Source of the DNA: Paraburkholderia diazotrophica
GTDB lineage: Bacteria > Pseudomonadota > Gammaproteobacteria > Burkholderiales > Burkholderiaceae
Direction: 5' to 3'
Assembly (NCBI RefSeq): GCF_900108945.1
Contig: NZ_FNYE01000021.1
Location: 62,001-126,000, forward strand
Length of the DNA: 64,000 nucleotides
Made by a program: the position numbers and the translations under genes. Below are positions 25,370 to 33,701 of the stretch, one piece after another. The notes beneath the pieces were generated by a model. It was not told the origin of the DNA. It ran no database searches and worked only from the letters and a program-made list of their open reading frames with translations. How positions within the stretch are numbered: the stretch's first letter is position 1; each line of letters opens with the position of its first letter.

Positions 25370-25917
25370 ACATCCTCGCGCTCAACGCCGCCGTCGAGGC
25401 CGCGCGCGCAGGCGAGGCGGGCCGTTCGTTCGCGGTCGTCGCAAGCGAGGTGCGCATGCTCGCGCAGCGTTGCGCGGCGTCATCGAAGGAAATCAAGCAG
25501 GTCATCGATACGACGGTGAGCGAAGTCTCGCAAGGCACCGAACTGGTCGCGCGCACGACGGCGCAGATGGCCGTGATCGACGAGGCCGTGGCGCGCGTGT
25601 CGTCGCTGATCGTCGAAGTGGCGAATGCGAGCAGCGAACAGGCTGACGGCATCAGCCAGATCAACCAGGCCGTCTCGCATCTGGACAGCGCGACGCAGCA
25701 GAACGCCGCGTTGGTCGAGCAGGCCGCCGCGACGGCGCAGCGTCTCGCAGAACAGGCCGATGTGCTCGACGAAGCGGTGCGGCTCTTCACGGTTGCGGGC
25801 GCGCCCACGTCGCGTGCCCCGCGCAAGGCGTCCACTCACGCGTCCGCGCCGCCGCGCGGCCCGGCGACAACCGCTCACACGATTCGCGCCGAATCCGAAG
25901 ACGATGCTTTGGTCTGA
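25370..25917 (+). pseudogene. 3' part of the split Aer-like chemotaxis gene
   Basis: It encodes the rest of the MCP signalling domain, beginning in the hairpin tip (N-I-L-A-L-N-A-A-V-E-A-A-R-A-G-E-A-G-R-S-F-A-V-V-A-S-E-V-R) and followed by the return coiled coil. The C-terminal tail is alanine/proline-rich (about 35 residues). No start codon with a ribosome-binding site serves it. Joined to 14508-15633, it gives 1674 nt, a single 557-residue frame. The frame extends upstream into element DNA to 25243, but that extension is not receptor-like. Confidence 0.9.
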
Positions 25918-26029
25918 TGGATCATCGTTACTCCCATCTCGACAGCGCGCAATTGTCCGATGAAGATACGACGGTCAGCGCCCAGGATTGCATGCGGGCC
26001 GGCTGACCCGAGTAACAACGGCGTTTATG

Positions 26030-26061
26030 TAGCCCGCCCCTTTGTGGACGGGCTATTTTTT
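26030..26061 (+). terminator. rho-independent terminator after the chemoreceptor gene
   Basis: A 10-bp stem (TAGCCCGCCC/GGACGGGCTA, one G-T type mismatch) with a 6-nt loop, followed by TTTTTT. It lies between the convergent chemoreceptor remnant and ogt-like genes. Confidence 0.85.
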
Positions 26062-26101
26062 ATCCGCTCGCCTATGTTTGATGTCCGCCCGTGCGTCTCG
26101 C

Positions 26102-26623
26102 TCAATCGGCAGCGAGCAACTCGAGCTGCTGAGGCGCTTTCGACATCGGGCGTTCGAGCGTCAGCAGCGCTTCCTTCCGGTGCAGGCCGCCCGCATAGCC
26201 GGTCAGATCGCCTGCGCTCGAAATCACGCGATGGCACGGCACGACGATCGAGATCGGGTTGCGCCCGTTCGCGGCGCCGACCGCGCGCGATGCCGACAGC
26301 GGCAAGCCGAGCCGCCGCGCGATGCTGCCGTAGCTGGCCGTCTCGCCGTATGGAATCGTCACGAGCTGTTCCCACACATCGCGCTGGAACGCGCTGCCCA
26401 GCATGCGCAGCCGCAGCGTGAACTGCTGCCGCTCGCCCGCAAAGTATTCGCCGAGCTGCTCGCGCGCCTGATGCAGCACGCGCGAAGGCGCGAGCGTCGT
26501 GAGCGCCGCGTCGGCGGCCGGAAAATACTTCTGGCCGACGAAGAACACACCCGTCAGCGAATCGTCTTCCGCGCGCAGCAGAATATCGCCGAGCGGACTC
26601 GGCATCGACATGCATTGCTTCAT
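26102..26623 (-). CDS. ogt: methylated-DNA--[protein]-cysteine S-methyltransferase
   Basis: A 173-residue suicide DNA-repair enzyme that moves the methyl group of O6-methylguanine to its own cysteine. The active site is I-V-V-P-C-H-R-V (Cys130). The helix-turn-helix arginine finger region reads Y-G-S-I-A-R-R-L-G ... S-A-S-R-A-V-G-A-A-N-G-R-N-P, all standard. A short N-terminal domain precedes and no Ada AraC/AdaA part is attached, so it is of the Ogt type. Start 26623 is set by AGGAGGG; a longer frame exists upstream but lacks such a site. Confidence 0.93.
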   Translation of the reverse strand: MKQCMSMPSPLGDILLRAEDDSLTGVFFVGQKYFPAADAALTTLAPSRVLHQAREQLGEYFAGERQQFTLRLRMLGSAFQRDVWEQLVTIPYGETASYGSIARRLGLPLSASRAVGAANGRNPISIVVPCHRVISSAGDLTGYAGGLHRKEALLTLERPMSKAPQQLELLAAD

Positions 26624-27109
26624 GAGACCCTCCTGCAAGATCACCAAGCGGCGCTCGAAGCGAGGCATCGATCGGGGACGCAGTTCCACGATTCGCCGCG
26701 ACGCAGCGTTGCGTGCTGCGCTCAGATGCCACCCAAGCCGCCTTCCATCAGTACCGACTTTAGCGCAGCACGCCGCGACGCCGCCTCCTGAAACTTGCGC
26801 TAATACACTCAAGCGTCACTGCCATGACAGTGCGCGCAAGCGCACCGCAAACAGATGCGGAGAACGCGTCTGACGCGCGAGTCGAACGCGCCGCGCGCAC
26901 GCGCGCCGCCCGGGCGAAAATCGCCGCATCCTGCCGGAAGCCGCGCCAGCCTTGTCTCTGCCCGCAGCGCCTGGTCCCTCTGATGCGTCGCGCACGACTC
27001 ACCCGCATAATCGCGGGAGTGTGAGCGCCACGCGACAGACGGCGCGCGGCGCTACCCCTTACAATGCCTGTTCAGCAACGTCGTTCAATCACGCAAGAGG
27101 GAATTTTCG
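26624..27109. other. intergenic stretch, no gene seen
   Basis: A 486-bp divergent region between the ogt gene and a small conserved gene. Open frames here are arginine/alanine-rich and lack ribosome-binding sites. Promoters for both neighbours must be here; CTACCCCTTACAATG near 27050 could be a -10 region (TACAAT) for the small gene. Confidence 0.45.
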
Positions 27110-27361
27110 ATGCGCACCACCGGGTCTTCCGGGGCAATGGCCCTGCTCACCGAGCACGACGACGCAACGGGTCGCGAACTACGCTCGCTGCGCCTCGAAT
27201 CGACAGAAGACGGTAAAGGCATTCTTCTGATCGAGGTCGATGAACGCAAGCCGGGCATCCACCGCGAGGTGCGTTATGAAATCACGCCGGCGGAACTGAT
27301 CGCGGCCATCCGTGCGCATGGCGCCGAACTGCCGGGCGAGCAGCACAATCACCGGCAATAA
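27110..27361 (+). CDS. small conserved hypothetical protein
   Basis: An 83-residue soluble protein with AGAGGGAA before the ATG. The sequence alternates charged strands (E-L-R-S-L-R-L-E-S-T-E-D-G-K-G-I-L-L-I-E-V-D-E) with a C-terminal helix (T-P-A-E-L-I-A-A-I-R-A-H-G-A-E-L). It looks like a compact alpha/beta protein typical of Burkholderia conserved hypotheticals. Function unknown. Confidence 0.7.
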   Translation: MRTTGSSGAMALLTEHDDATGRELRSLRLESTEDGKGILLIEVDERKPGIHREVRYEITPAELIAAIRAHGAELPGEQHNHRQ

Positions 27362-27387
27362 TTCTCAGCAGTCAACCGTCGCTTCAC

Positions 27388-27434
27388 AAAGAGCGCGCGG
27401 CGTCCGTATCACGAGCGCCGCGCCTCTTGTTTTT
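27388..27434 (+). terminator. rho-independent terminator
   Basis: A long GC-rich stem (AAGAGCGCGCGGCG against CGCCGCGCCTCTT, one bulge) with a loop of about 13 nt, followed by GTTTTT, about 30 nt after the small gene's stop. Confidence 0.75.
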
Positions 27435-27657
27435 CCCGCAGTCGCCCTCACGTTGAACGCTCCGCCGAACGTCGGATGACGCTCGACGGGCGCGCCGGAC
27501 GCTTCCTCTGGAAGCTCGCGGCGGCACGAGTTTTCCTCTTTCCCGCAGTATCCTCGGCGCAGACCGCACCTCTCTTGCACGCGGTGAAAATGCGTCCATA
27601 ATCGTTGAGTCCAAACCCACGTCGTATTCCGGTCCGAACGGCCGCGAAAGTAAGCCG

Positions 27658-28647
27658 ATGCTACATGATCTCGTCGAGCAGTACGGGCCTGCCATCGTAT
27701 TCGCCAATGTGCTCGCCGCGTCGATCGGGCTGCCCGTGCCCGCGATGCCTTCTCTCGTGCTGTTCGGCGCGATGGCCGCCATGCATCCTGGCTCGATCGG
27801 CGTGCAGGTGGTGCCCGTGCTCGTGCTCGCCGTGTTCGCCACGCTGATCGGCGACAGCGCCTGGTTCGCGGCCGGCCGCATCTACGGTGGCAACACGCTG
27901 AAAACGCTGTGCAAGCTGTCGCTATCGCGCGATACCTGCGTGAAGAAGACGGAGCGTTTCTTCGGCCGCTGGGGCGTTCGCGTGCTCGCCGTCGCCAAGT
28001 TCGTGCCGGGGCTGTCGATCGTCTCCATTCCGATGGCGGGCGCAATGGGCACGCCGTACCGCATGTTCCTCGCGTACGACAGCATCGGCGCGACGCTGTG
28101 GTCGGGCCTTGGCCTCGTGCTCGGCGTCGTGTTCGCGCAGCAGATCGACATGCTGTTCGCCGGTGCAAGCCGCCTCGGCAAGATGACGGCCGTCGTCGTC
28201 GCGGTGCTGCTGGCCATTTATTGCGCGTATCGCTGGTATCGGCGCCGTCAGCTGATCAGGAAGCTCGCGACCGCGCGCATGGATGTCGACGAACTGTACA
28301 AGCTGATGCTCGACAAGCGTTCGCCCGTGCTGTTCGATATCCGCTCGCAGGAAAAGCGCAAGCTCGATCCGTTCGTGATCCCCGGCTCGGTGTTCGCCGA
28401 CGAACGCCAGCTGAACGAAATCGTCACGAAGTATCCGCACGACCAGAAGCTCGTGATCTATTGCTCGTGCCCGAACGAAGTGTCGGCGGCATGGATGGCG
28501 AAGCAGTTGACGGAGGCCGGCTTCAGCGATGTCCTGCCGTTGCGCGGCGGCCTCGATGCATGGCGCGACGCGGGCCGGCAGCTCGAGCCGCTCGCGGAAG
28601 AACCGGAGCCGACGGTCGCCGTCGGCATCACGCCGAAAACAGTCTGA
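27658..28647 (+). CDS. DedA-family membrane protein fused to a rhodanese domain
   Basis: A 329-residue fusion. Residues 1-195 form a DedA/VTT membrane domain with re-entrant signatures (G-D-S-A-W-F-A-A-G-R-I-Y-G and F-V-P-G-L-S-I-V-S-I-P-M-A-G). DedA proteins act in lipid-carrier flipping and envelope stress. Residues about 210-310 form a cytoplasmic rhodanese module (V-L-F-D-I-R-S ... V-I-Y-C-S-C-P-N-E-V-S-A ... L-R-G-G-L-D-A-W) with active-site Cys269 and a second Cys271 in the loop. It may transfer sulfur or bind a persulfide at the membrane. The next gene, 59 nt on, encodes a flavoprotein, so the two may be a redox pair. Confidence 0.9.
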   Translation: MLHDLVEQYGPAIVFANVLAASIGLPVPAMPSLVLFGAMAAMHPGSIGVQVVPVLVLAVFATLIGDSAWFAAGRIYGGNTLKTLCKLSLSRDTCVKKTERFFGRWGVRVLAVAKFVPGLSIVSIPMAGAMGTPYRMFLAYDSIGATLWSGLGLVLGVVFAQQIDMLFAGASRLGKMTAVVVAVLLAIYCAYRWYRRRQLIRKLATARMDVDELYKLMLDKRSPVLFDIRSQEKRKLDPFVIPGSVFADERQLNEIVTKYPHDQKLVIYCSCPNEVSAAWMAKQLTEAGFSDVLPLRGGLDAWRDAGRQLEPLAEEPEPTVAVGITPKTV

Positions 28648-28706
28648 ACGACAACGACATCGGCTGCGACCCGACCTGGCGCGCGGCCTTGAAAGGAGCG
28701 AAACCG

Positions 28707-30413
28707 ATGGGTGTCACGCGAGAGGGCGAAGACTCGCAGCATGTCGTGATCAATGACGCACCGTTCTCGATGCTTTCGACGCGGCGTCATCAGATGTTCC
28801 CCGAACTCCAGCCGGACGAAATCAAGCGCCTGTGCAAGTTCGGCGAACGGCGCCACTTCGAACCGGGCGAGATGCTGTTTCGCACGGGCGAGCGGGGGCC
28901 GGGCATGTTCGTGTTGCTGTCGGGCGCGGTCAAGCTGTATCAGCGCGACGGCCTCGGGCGCGAGCACCTGATCAACGTGCATCACAAGGGCTCGTTTCTC
29001 GCCGAAGTCGGCCAGTTGTCGGGCAAGCCGGCGCTCGTCGACGGCATGGCGCTCGAAGCCGGCGAAGGCCTGCTGATCGCGCCGGAGCGGCTGCGCGCGC
29101 TGATCGTCGCGGAAGCCGAACTGGGCGAGCGCATCATGCGCGCGCTGATCCTGCGCCGCGTCGGGCTGATCGAGAAAGGCGCGGGCGGGCCGATCATCGT
29201 CGGCAAGAGCAACGACCGGCGGCTCGTGTCGCTGCAAGGCTTCCTGTCGCGCAACGGTCATCCGCATACTGTGCTCGACGAGCGCGACGAAGACGGGCTG
29301 CGCATCATCGAGCAGTTCGCGGCGGGCCCCAACGACATGCCGCTCGTGATCTGCCCGGACGGCTCCGTGCTGCGCCATCCGAGCGACCCCGAGCTGGCGA
29401 CGTGCCTCGGCCTGATCCCCGATCTCGATTCGGAATTCGTGTACGACGTGGCCATCGTCGGCGCGGGCCCGGCCGGGCTGGCGACAGCCGTGTATGCGGC
29501 GTCGGAGGGGCTCTCGGTGATCGTGCTCGACGGCCGCGCGCCCGGCGGGCAGGCTGGCGCGAGCTCGCGCATCGAGAACTATCTCGGCTTTCCGACGGGC
29601 ATCTCCGGCCAGGCGCTCGCGGGCCGCGCGTTCGTGCAGGCGCAGAAGTTCGGCGCGCACGTCGCCATTCCCGTCAGGGTCAAGTCGCTGCATTGCGACG
29701 AGCGTCCGTACCGGCTCGAACTCGCGTGCCAGGGCAGCATCCGCGCGCACTCGATCGTCATCGCGAGCGGCGCGGTGTACCGGCGCCCGGAGATCGAAGG
29801 CATCGATCACTTCGACGGACGCGGCATCTACTACTGGGCCTCGCCCGTCGAAGCGAAGCTCTGCAAGCACGAAGAGATCGTGCTCGTCGGCGGCGGCAAC
29901 TCGGCGGGCCAGGGCATCGTGTATCTGGCTTCGCACGCGAAGCACATTCACGTGCTGATCCGGCGCAGCGGCTTCGAAGCGACGATGTCGCGCTATCTGA
30001 TCGATCGGATCGCGTCGCTGCCCAATGTCACCGTCTATCCGGGCACGGAGATCGGCTGGCTCGAAGGCAACGAGGCCGGGCTCGCGCAGGTCGGTTTGAA
30101 GCGTCCATGCGCGGACGGCCGCGACCGTTTCGATTCGCGGCATCTGTTCCTCTTTACCGGCGCCGATCCGAACACGGACTGGCTGCGCACCTGCGGTGTC
30201 GAACTGGACGCGAAGGGCTTCGTGATCACGGGCGCGAATTCGGCGTGCGATCTGACCACGTCCGTCGAAGGCGTCTATGCGATCGGCGATGTGCGCGCGG
30301 GATCGACGAAGCGCGTCGCGGCTGCCGTCGGCGAAGGCGCGCAGGTCGTCGCGCAAATCCATCAGATGCTCGCGGAGCGCGCGGGCGAAACGGTCGTCGC
30401 GCTCGGCGCCTGA
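28707..30413 (+). CDS. cNMP-binding/thioredoxin-reductase-like FAD oxidoreductase
   Basis: A 568-residue protein. Residues about 25-150 form a cyclic-nucleotide-binding (CRP-like) sensor (F-G-E-R-R-H-F-E-P-G-E-M-L-F-R-T-G-E-R). Residues 160-240 are a thioredoxin-like segment. From about 245 there is a TrxR-type FAD/NAD(P) domain, with G-A-G-P-A-G (252-257), A-P-G-G-Q-A-G-A-S-S-R-I-E-N-Y-L-G-F-P and V-L-V-G-G-G-N-S-A-G-Q. The redox-active C-x-x-C of thioredoxin reductase is replaced by W-A-S-P (377-380). It therefore cannot act as a classical dithiol reductase and may reduce another acceptor. AAAGGAG precedes the ATG at 28707. It follows the DedA-rhodanese gene. Confidence 0.88.
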   Translation: MGVTREGEDSQHVVINDAPFSMLSTRRHQMFPELQPDEIKRLCKFGERRHFEPGEMLFRTGERGPGMFVLLSGAVKLYQRDGLGREHLINVHHKGSFLAEVGQLSGKPALVDGMALEAGEGLLIAPERLRALIVAEAELGERIMRALILRRVGLIEKGAGGPIIVGKSNDRRLVSLQGFLSRNGHPHTVLDERDEDGLRIIEQFAAGPNDMPLVICPDGSVLRHPSDPELATCLGLIPDLDSEFVYDVAIVGAGPAGLATAVYAASEGLSVIVLDGRAPGGQAGASSRIENYLGFPTGISGQALAGRAFVQAQKFGAHVAIPVRVKSLHCDERPYRLELACQGSIRAHSIVIASGAVYRRPEIEGIDHFDGRGIYYWASPVEAKLCKHEEIVLVGGGNSAGQGIVYLASHAKHIHVLIRRSGFEATMSRYLIDRIASLPNVTVYPGTEIGWLEGNEAGLAQVGLKRPCADGRDRFDSRHLFLFTGADPNTDWLRTCGVELDAKGFVITGANSACDLTTSVEGVYAIGDVRAGSTKRVAAAVGEGAQVVAQIHQMLAERAGETVVALGA

Positions 30414-30885
30414 TTCTTCCTCACTCCTCTGTCCTGCACCGGCTGGCGCGTCTTACCGCGCGGGCCGGTCGCGCCTTTCGCGGCGGGCATCGTGCCCGCC
30501 CCGCTTACCGGTCGTTACATTCGCGACCGTCTGCTTGCACCTGTGATTCTTTCTGCTTCGTAATATTAAGTTAGCGCCCCGTCAGAAACGCGCGGTCACT
30601 TCGGGCGCCGTCGACGGGGTTTTGCGAGCGTTGCATGCGACGCGAGTGGGGGCTCTGCATGGGGCTGGAGTAAGCGCTAAAGCACTAATTCCAGCCGACA
30701 GCTAAAGCGCCAACTCGGGTCGACCGCTCTGCGTGGGACCAGAGTAAGTGCTCTGCATGGGGCTGGAGTAAGCGCTGAAGCACTAACTCCAGCCGACAGC
30801 TAAAGCGCCAACTCTGGTCGACCGCTCTGCGTGGGACCAGAGTAAGGCGCTAAAGCGCCAACTCTGGTCGACAAAGGAGGACAGT
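30414..30885. other. intergenic region dominated by a tandem hairpin repeat
   Basis: No gene is seen. The first 240 bp are ordinary non-coding sequence; from 30652 on the region consists of two and a quarter copies of a 98-bp unit, described separately. Confidence 0.7.
30652..30872. repeat. 98-bp tandem repeat with hairpins
   Basis: Copy 1 is 30652-30749, copy 2 is 30750-30847 (4 differences in 98), and a partial third copy runs to 30872. Each unit contains a hairpin with arms CTGGAGTAAGCGCT / AGCACTAA[CT]TCCAG around 2 nt. The copy 2/partial junction forms another hairpin (GACCAGAGTAAGGCGCT against AGCGCCAACTCTGGTC, 30835-30869) that ends just before the ribosome-binding site of the next gene. 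Confidence 0.85.
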
Positions 30886-31167
30886 ATGAGCAAACGTGCG
30901 ATCGTATTGGCAGCCGTCGGTCTCGCGGCGGCGTGCGCATCGACGGCGGCTGTGGCACATGTCGGTGTCGGCGTCTATCTGGGCCCGCCCGTCTACGGGC
31001 CGCCGCCCGTCTACTACGCGCCCCCGCCACCCGTGTACTACGCGCCGCCACCGCCCGTCTATTACGGCGGCTATCGAGGCGACTACTGGCGCGGCCCGCG
31101 CTGGTACGGGCATGATCACTGGCGTCATCGCGGCTGGGAAAGGCATCACGGTTACGGACGCTGGTGA
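30886..31167 (+). CDS. small secreted Pro/Tyr-rich protein
   Basis: A 93-residue protein with a perfect AAAGGAGGACAGT ribosome-binding site. A Sec signal peptide (MSKRAIVLAAVGLAAACAST, cleavage near A-V-A-H) is followed by repeated P-P-P-V-Y-Y-A-P-P-P units, then a Trp/His/Arg-rich tail (R-G-P-R-W-Y-G-H-D-H-W-R-H-R-G-W). Proteins of this build are common in proteobacterial envelopes, with unknown roles (metal binding by the His-rich tail is possible). The 98-bp hairpin repeat directly upstream is probably part of its 5' untranslated region. Confidence 0.75.
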   Translation: MSKRAIVLAAVGLAAACASTAAVAHVGVGVYLGPPVYGPPPVYYAPPPPVYYAPPPPVYYGGYRGDYWRGPRWYGHDHWRHRGWERHHGYGRW

Positions 31168-31295
31168 CGTCGGCGGGCGGGCAGACGGGCTGAAGATGCA
31201 ACCCGCCCGTACGTTTTCACCGATCACGCTACAGTAGCGGAAGTCCGGTATGGCGCGAGTCCATGCCGCCGCTCGGCCCGTCACGACATTAAAGT

Positions 31296-32513
31296 GTGAT
31301 CGCTCTCCCTCTTTCCGCCGCCCGCACGCTGCATCTGACCGCCCAAGGTCTGCTCACGCCGCCGCGCCGCAAGGCGACCAAAGCCGATGTGCTCGACGCG
31401 ATCCGGCAGATGGCGCAACTGCAGATCGACACGATTCACGTCGTCGCGCGCAGTCCGTACCTGGTGCTATTCAGCCGGCTCGGGCCGTATCAGCCGCAAT
31501 GGCTCGACGAACATCTGGCGGAAGGCCGGCTCTTCGAATACTGGTCGCACGAGGCGTGTTTTCTGCCCATCGAGGACTACGGCCTGATGCGTCATCGGAT
31601 GCTCGATCCGTCCGACATGGGCTGGAAATACGCCGCCGACTGGCACGCGCAGTACCGCACGGACATCGACAGACTGCTCGCGCAGATTCGCGCGACGGGG
31701 CCGGTGCGCTCGGCGGATTTCGCGCGCGAAGCGGGCAAAGGCAATGGCTGGTGGGACTGGAAGCCGGAGAAGCGGCATCTCGAAGTGCTGTTCGCGATCG
31801 GCGAGCTGATGGTCGCCGAGCGACGCAATTTCCAGCGCGTCTACGATGTGACAGAGCGCGTGCTGCCGCACTGGAACGATGCGCGCGATCTGCAATCCGC
31901 CGATGCCGTCGCACAAGAACTGCTGCGGCGCAGTTGCCGCGCGCTCGGCGTCGTGCGCGCGGACTGGGTCGCCGACTATTACCGGATGCCGCGCCGCCCC
32001 TACGTCGACGCGCTCAACCGGCTGGCCGACGAGGGCGAACTGACGCCCGCGCGCGTCGACGGCTGGAAACAGGACACGTTCGTGCATCGCGACCTCGCGC
32101 CGCTCATCGACGATGCGTCGAACGGCAAGCTGGCATCGACGGTCACAACGATGCTCTCGCCGTTCGATCCCGTCGTCTGGGACCGCAAGCGCGTCGCCGC
32201 GCTGTTCGATTTCGACTACGTGATCGAATGCTACGTGCCCGCTGCAAAGCGCAAGTACGGCTACTACGTGCTGCCCGTCCTGAATCGCGGCAAGCTGATT
32301 GGGCGTGTCGATGCGAAGGCGCATCGCGCGAGCGGCGTATTCGAAGTGAAGTCGCTGCACCTGGAGCCGGGCGTGCGCGTAAGCGGCCGGCTCACGTCGG
32401 ACTTGCGGCGCGCGCTGCAACGTTGCGCCGACTGGCACGGCACGCCGCAACTGCAGATCACGTCGGCGCCTGACGGCCTCGCTCAAGCGCTCGCCGCCAC
32501 CGACGACGACTGA
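31296..32513 (+). CDS. YcaQ-like winged-helix DNA glycosylase family protein
   Basis: A 405-residue protein matching the YcaQ/AlkX (HTH_42) family: L-S-A-A-R-T-L-H-L-T-A-Q-G-L near the N-terminus, M-A-Q-L-Q-I-D-T-I-H-V-V-A-R-S with the Q-x-D motif of the catalytic site, and Y-W-S-H-E-A-C-F-L-P. The C-terminal region has L-L-S-P-F-D-P-V-V-W-D-R-K-R and D-Y-V-I-E-C-Y-V-P-A-A-K-R-K-Y-G-Y-Y-V-L-P. Family members unhook interstrand crosslinks or excise bulky alkylated bases. The start is uncertain: the GTG at 31296 fits the conserved N-terminus but has no clear ribosome-binding site. Confidence 0.88.
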   Translation: MIALPLSAARTLHLTAQGLLTPPRRKATKADVLDAIRQMAQLQIDTIHVVARSPYLVLFSRLGPYQPQWLDEHLAEGRLFEYWSHEACFLPIEDYGLMRHRMLDPSDMGWKYAADWHAQYRTDIDRLLAQIRATGPVRSADFAREAGKGNGWWDWKPEKRHLEVLFAIGELMVAERRNFQRVYDVTERVLPHWNDARDLQSADAVAQELLRRSCRALGVVRADWVADYYRMPRRPYVDALNRLADEGELTPARVDGWKQDTFVHRDLAPLIDDASNGKLASTVTTMLSPFDPVVWDRKRVAALFDFDYVIECYVPAAKRKYGYYVLPVLNRGKLIGRVDAKAHRASGVFEVKSLHLEPGVRVSGRLTSDLRRALQRCADWHGTPQLQITSAPDGLAQALAATDDD

Positions 32514-32532
32514 GCGCGCGCCTTCACAGGGC

Positions 32533-33144
32533 TCAGTGCAATGCGGCCCACGCGAGCGACAACGAAAACATCCCGAGCACGACGGAAGCGGCGCGCTGCA
32601 GCTTCACGGGATCGAGCCACCTGAGCTTGCCGCTGCCGAGCGCCGCGCCGAACGCAATCCACGCGAGCGCGATCGGCAAGAGCAGGCAGGCGAACAACGC
32701 CATCGCGAACGCATAGTCCGCGAGGCTTTCGAAAGCGATCGGCGGAAAGATCGTGCCCGCGAACAGCAAGGCCTTCGGATTGAGCAGCGTCGCGACGAAG
32801 AGCGCGCGCGGTCCATTCGCCGGCGCCATCGAATCAGGCAACGCGACGGCCGCGCGCCACATGTCGATCGCGAGATACGCGATGTAAAGACCGCTCGCGA
32901 TGCGCAACACCGAAGGCAGCCACGGCAGCGTATGCGATGCGCGGGCGAGAAAGCAGCCCCATGTGGAAATCGACACGAAATAGCCGGCCAGTTCCGCGCC
33001 GATCAGCGGCAACGAGCGGCGCGCGCCCTGGCGCAAGCCGGCGGCTGCAAGCAGCGTATTCGTGGGGCCAGGCGTGATCAGCACGACGACGATGCCGAGC
33101 GCGAGCATCACTGCGTCGCGAAGGGAAACCAGCGAGGAAAGCAT
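32533..33144 (-). CDS. LysE-family translocator
   Basis: A 203-residue membrane protein with six hydrophobic segments and the family signature P-G-P-T-N-T-L-L-A-A-A-G (residues about 25-36), followed by G-A-R-R-S-L-P-L-I-G-A-E. N-P-K-A-L-L-F-A in the fourth segment is also characteristic. These proteins export amino acids (lysine, homoserine, threonine) or related compounds. It is convergent with the YcaQ-like gene; substrate unknown. Confidence 0.9.
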   Translation of the reverse strand: MLSSLVSLRDAVMLALGIVVVLITPGPTNTLLAAAGLRQGARRSLPLIGAELAGYFVSISTWGCFLARASHTLPWLPSVLRIASGLYIAYLAIDMWRAAVALPDSMAPANGPRALFVATLLNPKALLFAGTIFPPIAFESLADYAFAMALFACLLLPIALAWIAFGAALGSGKLRWLDPVKLQRAASVVLGMFSLSLAWAALH

Positions 33145-33283
33145 CAGGAGAAGATAGGCGGTTCGAAACGAGCGCCCTTTGTATCACAGGCGCACGACGA
33201 TGCCGAAATCCTGTGACCACATGTTGCAGGCGAAGCATGCGGCGCCAGTGACGCGCCACATGCATGCCGTGGAAGCCAGGCCG

Positions 33284-33541
33284 TCAGCGGTCGAGCTTGA
33301 CCCGCAATTCGCGTGCCGTTTCGAGCAGACCTTCGTAGCCGGAACGCGCATGTTCCGGCAGATCCGGATCGCCAACCAGCGCGCCCAGCGTTTCGATCAG
33401 GCTGTAGAGAATGCCGCGCGCCGCGCTCACGGCAATGTTGCCCGACGACACCATTTGATCCACATGTGTCACGGCTGCATCGAGGTGTTCGAGGTCCGGC
33501 TGTTCGCCAGTCTTCTGCTTGTCCGGATCATCGCGCGTCAT
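33284..33541 (-). CDS. small conserved hypothetical protein
   Basis: An 85-residue acidic helical protein (D-L-E-H-L-D-A-A-V-T-H-V-D-Q-M-V-S-S-G-N-I-A-V-S-A-A-R-G-I-L-Y-S-L-I-E-T-L). The ATG at 33541 has AGGAG about 12 nt upstream; an upstream ATG at 33568 would add nine residues but lacks a site. No domain is recognised. It lies between the LysE and EamA genes on the same strand. Confidence 0.6.
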   Translation of the reverse strand: MTRDDPDKQKTGEQPDLEHLDAAVTHVDQMVSSGNIAVSAARGILYSLIETLGALVGDPDLPEHARSGYEGLLETARELRVKLDR

Positions 33542-33701
33542 GATGAATCGTCGCTCCTGTTCTGACATCGTGAAGGAATCGGTACTGTTGTTATATACCC
33601 ATCGCGCACAGCCGTCCATTCGCACAGACGGCATGCATCGGCGCGTATATGTTCGACTGACGGCGGTCAACGCCGGTTCACTCCACGTCCCCGATGAAGC
33701 C

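Noticed and set aside
25243..25917. Apparently complete rightward gene with an N-terminal extension before the receptor tip
   Set aside because: The first 42 residues are element DNA without a ribosome-binding site and do not resemble any receptor; the frame is the displaced 3' half of the split chemoreceptor.
28458..30362. 634-codon minus-strand frame opposite the flavoprotein
   Set aside because: Antisense shadow rich in Arg, Ala, Asp and His; the plus-strand protein has intact FAD and cNMP motifs.
30652..30872. 98-bp repeats considered as a CRISPR array or an insertion sequence end
   Set aside because: The copies are contiguous and nearly identical over the whole unit, with no spacers, no transposase and no target duplication.
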